Of a stretch of 16,581 nucleotides of DNA, positions 6,681 through 12,804 are shown piece by piece. This DNA is from Prevotellaceae bacterium (GTDB lineage: Bacteria > Bacteroidota > Bacteroidia > Bacteroidales > Paludibacteraceae). Below the pieces are notes generated by a model. That model was given only the letters and a program-made list of their open reading frames with translations, was not told where the DNA came from and searched no databases. The DNA lies in NCBI GenBank assembly GCA_031255055.1, contig JAIRTG010000038.1, forward strand, positions 1-16,581, written 5' to 3'. Positions within the stretch are counted from its first letter, which is position 1, and the number at the start of each line of letters is the position of its first letter. The position numbers and the translations under genes are program-made.

Positions 6681-8144
6681 ATGAACAACAGAAACGAAAC
6701 AGCGACTATCGGAATGATCGGCCTTGCTGTGATGGGGCAAAATCTGGCGCTGAACATGGAAAGAAACGGCTACACGGTAGCAGTCTGGAACTATGAACCC
6801 GAAGTTGTAGGGCATTTTATGGATAATCGCGGGAAGAACAAACGGTTTATTCCCGCGTATACGATCCGGGAATTGGTAGAATCGATTTCGCGTCCGAGAA
6901 AAATCATGATAATGATACGCGCAGGCAAGCCTGTCGACATGGTCATTGAGCAATTACTGCCTTTGTTGGAAAAAGGAGACATTATCATCGACGGCGGTAA
7001 TTCACATTATGAAGACACCGCCCGACGGTATGAATATTTGAAAAGCAAGGGTATTCGCTTTATCGGTTCGGGCGTTTCGGGAGGCGAAGAAGGCGCGTTA
7101 CACGGCCCGTCGCTCATGCCCGGAGGAGATTCCCAAGCATGGGCGGAGATAAAGCCAGTGTTTCGGAACATCGCCGCAAAGTTGCAGGACGGTACACCCT
7201 GTTGCGACTGGGTGGGCGAATCGGGAGCGGGACATTTTGTAAAAATGGTGCACAACGGCGTCGAATACGGCGACATGCAGTTGATTGCCGAAGCATATCA
7301 TTTATTGAAAAACGTCGGCGGATTGAGCATCGACGAACTTCACCGGGTCTTTTCCGAATGGAACAAAGGCGATCTGGACAGCTACCTGATTGAAATCACG
7401 GCTGACATCCTCACCAAAAAAGACGGCGACGGTACACCCTTGATCGAAAAAATCCTTGATGCCGCAGGCCAAAAAGGGACAGGAAAATGGGCCGTACACA
7501 CGGCATTGGACTTGGGAAATCCGCTTACCTTGATCGGCGAATCGGTCTTTGCGCGTTCGCTTTCGGCCCTGAAAGAGGAGCGACTGAGCGCCTCCGGACT
7601 GTTGAAGTTACCCCCTATGGTCGAAGAAAAAAACAAAGAAACATTCATCGCCCAAGTGAAAGACGCCCTGTATGCTTCAAAAATCATTTCATACACGCAG
7701 GGATTTTCCCTCTTTCGCGCAGCCGAAAAAGCATACGGATGGTCATTGAATTACGCCGGAATTGCACAAATGTGGCGCGGAGGCTGCATCATCCGCTCTG
7801 CTTTTCTGGGCAAAATACAAGAGGCTTTCAGCGCAAGTCCCAGACCGGACAACCTGCTTCTGGCGCCCTTTTTCAGGAACGAAATCGAGAAATCGGACAA
7901 AGGTTGGCGGACAGTCATCGCCAAAGCGGTAACAAACGGTATTCCCGTTCCGGCGCTTTCCTCGGCCTTGGCATACTATGACGGATACGCCACCGCACAA
8001 TTGCCGGCAAACCTGATACAGGCACAGCGCGATTATTTCGGGGCGCATACCTACGAGCGTACCGACAGACCACGCAATGTGTTCTTTCATACAAAATGGA
8101 CCGAAGACGGAGAAGAAACGGCTTCCACCACCTACAATGCCTGA
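6681..8144 (+). CDS. gnd: 6-phosphogluconate dehydrogenase (decarboxylating)
   Basis: Oxidises 6-phosphogluconate to ribulose 5-phosphate and CO2, making NADPH in the oxidative pentose-phosphate pathway. The 487-aa length matches the long, dimeric class. The N-terminal nucleotide fold shows GMIGLAVMGQNLALNMERNG (11-30). IIDGGNSHYEDT and SGVSGGEEGALHGPSLMPGG are substrate and family signatures. GHFVKMVHNGVEYGDMQ carries the catalytic Lys188 and Glu195. The C-terminal all-helical domain is complete. The ATG follows an A/T-rich leader. zwf starts 35 nt downstream in the same direction, so the two very likely form an operon supplying NADPH and ribose phosphate. Confidence 0.96.
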   Translation: MNNRNETATIGMIGLAVMGQNLALNMERNGYTVAVWNYEPEVVGHFMDNRGKNKRFIPAYTIRELVESISRPRKIMIMIRAGKPVDMVIEQLLPLLEKGDIIIDGGNSHYEDTARRYEYLKSKGIRFIGSGVSGGEEGALHGPSLMPGGDSQAWAEIKPVFRNIAAKLQDGTPCCDWVGESGAGHFVKMVHNGVEYGDMQLIAEAYHLLKNVGGLSIDELHRVFSEWNKGDLDSYLIEITADILTKKDGDGTPLIEKILDAAGQKGTGKWAVHTALDLGNPLTLIGESVFARSLSALKEERLSASGLLKLPPMVEEKNKETFIAQVKDALYASKIISYTQGFSLFRAAEKAYGWSLNYAGIAQMWRGGCIIRSAFLGKIQEAFSASPRPDNLLLAPFFRNEIEKSDKGWRTVIAKAVTNGIPVPALSSALAYYDGYATAQLPANLIQAQRDYFGAHTYERTDRPRNVFFHTKWTEDGEETASTTYNA

Positions 8145-8179
8145 CAAATCAGCTACAGAACAAATCGTAATATAAAAAA

Positions 8180-9721
8180 ATGGATAATTGCAAAGAAACT
8201 ATCACAGAGAAAGCGCCGCTCGAAAATCAAACGCTGATCATTTTCGGTTCTAACGGCGATTTGGCGCGGCGGAAACTCCTGCCGGCCGTTTTTCAACTGT
8301 ATATAGACCGGCTTTTGCCCCAATCGTTTATGGTGATCGGAACAGGAAGCAGAGATTGCAGCGAGGAACAATATCGCGCGGAAGTACGAGAATCGTTGAT
8401 ACTGTTTGCAAAATCGGAGCGGAAGCATCAGTCGACATTTGTCGACGAATTTCTGTCGATGATTCATTATATACAGCTAAACAATCGGGAAGAAAAGGAT
8501 TTCGGAAAGCTGAAGACATACATCGACCGTCTGTTGCAGGAAAGCGCCGTTCCGAAAAACATCATTTATTACTTCTCAATACCGCCTTTTCTGTATGAAA
8601 CCGTTGCGAAACAGTTGGTGAAGCACAGCCTGAACAGGGAAACCGACGGATGGAAGCGGATAATTGTCGAAAAGCCATTCGGCTACAGCTACGAAACGGC
8701 TAAGGAACTGGACGAACAACTGCATAAAGGCTTTAAAGAGTCGCAGATCTACCGCATCGACCATTATCTGGGCAAAGAGACCGTACAAAATATCATGGTC
8801 ACCCGCTTCGCCAACGGCTTTTTTGAGCCTGTCTGGAACAGAAAATACATCGACAGAATCGAAATTACGGCTTCCGAGACGCTTGGCGTCGGGAAAAGGG
8901 GCGGATACTATGACGGTGCGGGAGCGATGCGCGACATGATTCAAAACCATTTGCTGCAAGTGTTGGCCGTAGTCGCGATGGAGCCGCCCGTTGTGTTCGA
9001 TTCGGATGCCATTCGGAACGAAACGGTAAAAGTTTTGCAGGCGCTTCGCCCGATAGAGGCCGACAATATCGCCGAGCATGTTATTCGAGGGCAGTATATT
9101 GCGACAACCGTCAACGGAAAGCTCGAAAGCGGTTATCGTCAGGAGGAAGGCGTAAAGCCCGATTCGAGAACAGAAACATTTGTTGCGATGAAGCTATTCA
9201 TCGACAACTGGCGTTGGGGCGACGTACCTTTTTATATCCGCACAGGGAAACATCTGCCCGAACAGGCCACCGAGGTTGTGATACACTTGAAACCTGCGCC
9301 GCATCAGCTTTTCAAACGGATTTGTGCGCCGCAGCCAACAAATATGATTATCCTGCGCATTCAGCCCGACGCGGGTGTTGCCATAGATTTCGGCATGAAG
9401 ATTCCGGGCGCCGGCTATCAGGTACAAAATGTAAACATGGCGTTTCATTATTCGGACTTGACCGACTCGAAGATTCCCGAAGCATACGAACGTTTGCTGC
9501 TCGACTGCATGACAGGCGATTCGACACTTTATGCCCGTACAGACGCTGTCAATGCGAGCTGGAAATTTGTCGACTCTATTCTAAAGGCGTGGCAAAGCAA
9601 TCCCGACATCCCGCTTTATTTTTACGAATGTAACACCTGGGGGCCAACCGAAGCCAACAATTTGTTTACCGACAGGAAAACGAAATGGCGTCCGCCTTTC
9701 CCCAAATTCAAAACCCACTAA
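8180..9721 (+). CDS. zwf: Glucose-6-phosphate 1-dehydrogenase
   Basis: Catalyses the first step of the oxidative pentose-phosphate pathway: glucose 6-phosphate to 6-phosphogluconolactone with reduction of NADP+. The 513-aa length is typical. The dinucleotide-binding motif appears as FGSNGDLARRKL (22-33), and the active-site signature RIDHYLGKE contains Asp194, His195 and Lys199. His257 in MIQNHLLQ matches the general-base histidine. GPTEANNLF near the C-terminus is also family-typical. ATAAAAAAATG gives the expected A-rich start context, 35 nt after gnd. In Bacteroides relatives pgl often follows zwf; here the strand switches instead, so the lactonase must lie elsewhere or be replaced. Confidence 0.96.
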   Translation: MDNCKETITEKAPLENQTLIIFGSNGDLARRKLLPAVFQLYIDRLLPQSFMVIGTGSRDCSEEQYRAEVRESLILFAKSERKHQSTFVDEFLSMIHYIQLNNREEKDFGKLKTYIDRLLQESAVPKNIIYYFSIPPFLYETVAKQLVKHSLNRETDGWKRIIVEKPFGYSYETAKELDEQLHKGFKESQIYRIDHYLGKETVQNIMVTRFANGFFEPVWNRKYIDRIEITASETLGVGKRGGYYDGAGAMRDMIQNHLLQVLAVVAMEPPVVFDSDAIRNETVKVLQALRPIEADNIAEHVIRGQYIATTVNGKLESGYRQEEGVKPDSRTETFVAMKLFIDNWRWGDVPFYIRTGKHLPEQATEVVIHLKPAPHQLFKRICAPQPTNMIILRIQPDAGVAIDFGMKIPGAGYQVQNVNMAFHYSDLTDSKIPEAYERLLLDCMTGDSTLYARTDAVNASWKFVDSILKAWQSNPDIPLYFYECNTWGPTEANNLFTDRKTKWRPPFPKFKTH

Positions 9722-9727
9722 ACGCTA

Positions 9728-9918
9728 AGAAACTATTTTGAATTTTACGGATATTTTTTGTGAACTTGTTTTCAGTTCTTTCATGTTCTTTTTCGCCTTT
9801 TTTGCGTCTTTGAATGGTTATTTTTAGTCAAATAGCCCGCTATTATCCTAAAAACAACCATTCAAATCCATCAAAAAACTGCTAAAAATAACTTCTAAAA
9901 AAATTCAAAACAGTTTCT
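9728..9918. repeat. Nested inverted repeats between convergent genes
   Basis: Two concentric pairs of arms fill the zwf/minus-gene junction. The outer arms, 9728-9746 and 9900-9918, are 19 nt with one mismatch and built on AAACTxTTTTGAATTTT. The inner arms, 9809-9827 and 9848-9866, are 19 nt with one mismatch and built on TTTGAATGGTT / AACCATTCAAA, around a 20-nt loop. The outer right arm includes the stop codon of the minus-strand gene. It probably serves as a bidirectional terminator; a MITE-like remnant is an alternative. Confidence 0.75.
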
Positions 9919-10642
9919 AAATCGTCTTCACTAAATCGTCTTCGGGGGTCAGTTCTTTTTCGCCTTTTCGGTAGTAGTACACAACGCCGTATTTTTTACA
10001 TTTTTCGACGCGCGTGTATGGAGGTTCATCTTTGAATTTTGTCTCTATCTGATTCCAGATATCCAGGATCAGTTCGTCTCCCTGTTTGCGCAGTGCGGCC
10101 AATTCTTCCAGATTACGGTTTGTGGCTTGTTGATGGAGTTTTTGGCTCATTTTGTATTCTTTGAAGGTATCGAAATGTATTTTCACTTTAGCAATAACAG
10201 GGTTGTATATCGGCATTCCTCCGTTTCGTACCCGCTCACCTTCACCGTCGATGATAGCTTTACCCCATTTGAGCAGGGCGGCTTCCGTACCCAAATCGGG
10301 AACTGTGTTTGAATCGGGGTCTAATTGATAGAGCCGTTTGTACTTCTTTTTAATTTCGCCGCGAATGACGGTTAAATTAAACACCTTGATAAAATGTGAA
10401 ATATACATACGGGCATTGTGCACAATTTGCTGATAATGCTTATTGGCGTTTACCTGGCGTTCGAGTGTTTGTTGGTATTGCCGCATCTGTTTTTCAAAAA
10501 TGTTGAGATATGACTCGGCATTATGCAGTGTTGAGAAACTGACGATCTGATTATTGAAATCTTGATTCAGCGCTTTTCCAATAGCGGTTTTCAGCGCTCT
10601 GTAACGTGCCTGGTCTGTATTTGGTAGTCGGCGGTAGGGCAT
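9917..10642 (-). CDS. Hypothetical protein, 241 aa, largely alpha-helical
   Basis: I do not recognise a characterised family. The protein begins MPYRRLPNTDQARYRALK, is basic and rich in Lys, Gln and Glu, and looks mostly helical. A likely coiled-coil or long-helix stretch runs at about 45-75 (LNIFEKQMRQYQQTLERQVNA) and another at about 165-205. It has no signal peptide or membrane segment, so it is probably cytoplasmic. The C-terminus carries a YGVVYYYRKGEKELTPEDDL segment resembling a small beta-hairpin. A TAnnTTTG match on the minus strand (TATATTTG, 10687-10680) lies about 40 nt upstream, so it may have its own promoter although it follows the polyprenyl synthase gene by only 50 nt. The start at 10642 sits after an A/T-rich leader. 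Confidence 0.75.
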   Translation of the reverse strand: MPYRRLPNTDQARYRALKTAIGKALNQDFNNQIVSFSTLHNAESYLNIFEKQMRQYQQTLERQVNANKHYQQIVHNARMYISHFIKVFNLTVIRGEIKKKYKRLYQLDPDSNTVPDLGTEAALLKWGKAIIDGEGERVRNGGMPIYNPVIAKVKIHFDTFKEYKMSQKLHQQATNRNLEELAALRKQGDELILDIWNQIETKFKDEPPYTRVEKCKKYGVVYYYRKGEKELTPEDDLVKTI

Positions 10643-10679
10643 ATAATAATATGTTCATTTATTTTGAAAAAAATTCTCG

Positions 10680-10713
10680 CAAATATAGGCAATTATTCTT
10701 TTCTGTCCATCAA
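10680..10713 (-). promoter_or_regulatory. Possible promoter of the 241-aa gene
   Basis: On the minus strand TATATTTG (10687-10680) fully matches TAnnTTTG. The nearest -33-like TTG (10713-10711) is 23 nt away, longer than usual. It straddles the stop of the upstream polyprenyl synthase gene. Confidence 0.4.
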
Positions 10714-11664
10714 CTTCTCGGCTAATTTTCTCAATTCATGCTTCTTATCATCGGCAGCGCCCACATCGGCCAGATTCGCGAGTGCCTTTTGGTAGAAGAA
10801 CTGCATTTTGTCTTCGCACAGCGCGTTTACTTTCAACTTATCGTAAATTTCCGTGACGGCTTTTATTTTTTCCTGCGCATTGTCCGACGACTGTAGCCAA
10901 CCATTCAATTCTTGTTTTGTTTCATTTTCCGCCAGAAGCAAAGCGTTGATCAGCAGATAGGTCTTTTTGTTACAGAGGATATCCCCGCCTATTTTTTTTC
11001 CGAAATAGGCTTCATTACCATACACATCCAGCAAGTCGTCTTTCAGTTGAAACGCCAGCCCGATATTGACGCCGAAATCGTAGAGCAGATCAACATCTTT
11101 TTTAGGGGCGTCGGCTATCGTCGCGCCTATTTTGAGCGATGTGCCGAGCAACACGGATGTCTTCAAACGGATCATTTCGATATAATCGTCGGGCGTCACC
11201 TGTTCCCTCGATTCAAATTGCAGATCGTACTGCTGTCCTTCGCAAATTTCCTTTGCCATGCCGGAAAACAAATCCAAAACTATTTTCAGGTACTTCTCAG
11301 GCGTTTTGGCGATGTGTTCATACGCTTCAATCAACATCACATCGCCCGAAAGGATAGCGGTACTGTCGCTCCACTTTTTATGCACGGTCGGTTTTCCGCG
11401 ACGGATGTCTGCCTTGTCCATTATATCGTCGTGTAGCAACGTGAAATTGTGAAAAATCTCAATACCCAAAGCCGGATGAATCGCCGTTTCCACATCATCG
11501 GCATACAAGTTATAAGCCATCAGCAGCAATGCCGGACGTAGCCGTTTGCCACCCAGAGACAACACATAATCAATCGGGCGATACAGGTCTTGAGGTTCTT
11601 TTGGTCGGTCGATGTGTCTGATTCCGACATTAACGATTTGATGTATTTCGTCAAAAGTTTTCAT
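10693..11664 (-). CDS. Trans-polyprenyl diphosphate synthase (FPP/GGPP synthase type)
   Basis: Condenses isopentenyl diphosphate with allylic diphosphates to make precursors of quinone side chains and the undecaprenyl carrier. The 323-aa protein shows GGKRLRP (38-44), the first aspartate-rich motif DDIMD (79-83) and the second, FQLKDDLLD (Asp209-Asp213). A conserved Arg pair (RRG, 88-90) follows the first motif. Phe74 lies five residues before the first Asp, and the motif lacks the two-residue insert of bacterial farnesyl synthases. That resembles short-chain type I geranylgeranyl synthases, but product length cannot be set from sequence alone. It is transcribed leftward behind ddl with a 42-nt spacer containing an 18-bp tandem duplication, so the two are probably co-transcribed. 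Confidence 0.92.
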   Translation of the reverse strand: MKTFDEIHQIVNVGIRHIDRPKEPQDLYRPIDYVLSLGGKRLRPALLLMAYNLYADDVETAIHPALGIEIFHNFTLLHDDIMDKADIRRGKPTVHKKWSDSTAILSGDVMLIEAYEHIAKTPEKYLKIVLDLFSGMAKEICEGQQYDLQFESREQVTPDDYIEMIRLKTSVLLGTSLKIGATIADAPKKDVDLLYDFGVNIGLAFQLKDDLLDVYGNEAYFGKKIGGDILCNKKTYLLINALLLAENETKQELNGWLQSSDNAQEKIKAVTEIYDKLKVNALCEDKMQFFYQKALANLADVGAADDKKHELRKLAEKLMDRKE

Positions 11665-11678
11665 TGTTCTTGTTTTTT

Positions 11679-11714
11679 TTATGTTAGTTCATTCATTTAT
11701 GTTAGTTCATTCAT
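11679..11714. repeat. 18-bp tandem duplication at the ddl stop
   Basis: TTATGTTAGTTCATTCAT occurs twice in a row without a mismatch (11679-11696 and 11697-11714). The second unit holds the ddl stop codon (TGA, minus strand, 11709-11707) and the last ddl codons. The first unit lies in the spacer before the polyprenyl synthase gene. Confidence 0.95.
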
Positions 11715-12690
11715 CGGTAAAAGCATCTTCGATAATTTCACTCATCACGTTGGTCATGTTCAATCCCGCAGCTCTGACTTGCTGGGGAATAAAACTCGCC
11801 GGAGTCATGCCCGGAGTCGTATTGATTTCCAACAGACGGATCTCACTGTTTTCTGTGATAATATAGTCGGTACGTGTCAGGCCTTTGCATCCAAGTATTT
11901 CATAGATGGCTTTTGTCAGCTTTTGTATCCGTTCCGTCAGCTCTTTGCTGATACGCGCAGGCGTGATTTCCTGCGATTTGCCCTTATATTTCGCATCATA
12001 GTCGAAAAACTCATTGTCGCTTACAACTTCCGTCACAGGAAAAATGATTTCTTTTTGACGGGTTTTGTACATGCCGCAGGTCACTTCCATGCCATCCATA
12101 AAGGCCTCAATCAGGACTTCGTCGGCTTCCGAGAAAGCTTTTTCAAGGGCTGATTGCACTTGGTCGGCTGTTTTCACCTTTGTGACGCCGAAGCTGCTGC
12201 CGCCGGTATTCGGTTTCACAAAGCAGGGGAATCCGATTTTCACGGCAACATCATCGCCCGTCATCGACTGCCCTTTGCGAAGCAATACCGCTTCGGCCAC
12301 CTTTACGCCGAAAGTCTTGAGCAATTGGTTGCATATAAATTTATTGAACGTAATGCCCGACACAAGTACATTGCAACCCGAATAGGGCAGTCCGATCAAT
12401 TCAAAATAACCTTGCAGGATACCGTTTTCGCCCGGTGTTCCGTGAATGGTGATATAGGCAAAATCGAACCATATTTTTTTGCCGTCCGCTTTAAATCCGA
12501 AATCGTTTTTATCAACAGGCGCCTTCTCATTTTCGGAAATCATCACCTCCCATGCCTGCGAAGTGATGATGACGATATAGGGATTGTATTTTTCCCTGTC
12601 CAGGAAAGAGTAAATGCCTGCCGCACTTTTCAAAGAGACAATTATTTCGGATGAATCTCCGCCGGCAATAACAGCGATATTTTTCTTCAT
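11707..12690 (-). CDS. ddl: D-alanine--D-alanine ligase
   Basis: ATP-grasp enzyme that joins two D-alanines for the peptidoglycan stem peptide, in the cytoplasm. At 327 aa it is slightly longer than the E. coli DdlB type. Visible features are the N-terminal IAVIAGGDSSE loop, HGTPGENGILQGYFELIGLPYSG, the ATP-binding FVKPNTGGSSFGV loop, EVTCGMY, GCKGLTRTDYI and the metal-binding EINTTPGM with Glu288 and Asn290. The match runs through to MSEIIEDAF near the C-terminus, so the gene is complete. Its start lies 114 nt from the end of copA. That gap holds the copA terminator and a TAnnTTTG promoter, so ddl probably begins its own transcript, shared with the polyprenyl synthase gene. Confidence 0.95.
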   Translation of the reverse strand: MKKNIAVIAGGDSSEIIVSLKSAAGIYSFLDREKYNPYIVIITSQAWEVMISENEKAPVDKNDFGFKADGKKIWFDFAYITIHGTPGENGILQGYFELIGLPYSGCNVLVSGITFNKFICNQLLKTFGVKVAEAVLLRKGQSMTGDDVAVKIGFPCFVKPNTGGSSFGVTKVKTADQVQSALEKAFSEADEVLIEAFMDGMEVTCGMYKTRQKEIIFPVTEVVSDNEFFDYDAKYKGKSQEITPARISKELTERIQKLTKAIYEILGCKGLTRTDYIITENSEIRLLEINTTPGMTPASFIPQQVRAAGLNMTNVMSEIIEDAFTDE

Positions 12691-12715
12691 AACCTATAAT
12701 TTCATTTTCGACCGA

Positions 12716-12746
12716 CAAAGATAACAGATGATTTTTAAACAGAAAA
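12716..12746 (-). promoter_or_regulatory. Probable promoter of ddl
   Basis: On the minus strand TATCTTTG, about 25 nt upstream of the ddl start, fully matches TAnnTTTG. TTTT takes the place of the -33 TTTG with 19-nt spacing. Those Ts also form the T-run of the copA terminator, so the two signals are packed together. Confidence 0.5.
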
Positions 12747-12778
12747 GCAGCACACAAATGCAAAGATTTATATGCTGC
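12743..12778 (-). terminator. Intrinsic terminator of copA
   Basis: On the minus strand GCAGCA (12778-12773) pairs with TGCTGC (12752-12747) around a 20-nt loop and is followed by TTTT (12746-12743). It lies just beyond the copA stop. The long loop makes it weaker than the dcp terminator. Confidence 0.6.
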
Positions 12779-12804
12779 CTTTGTAAGAATCACATCTCGA
12801 CGAA

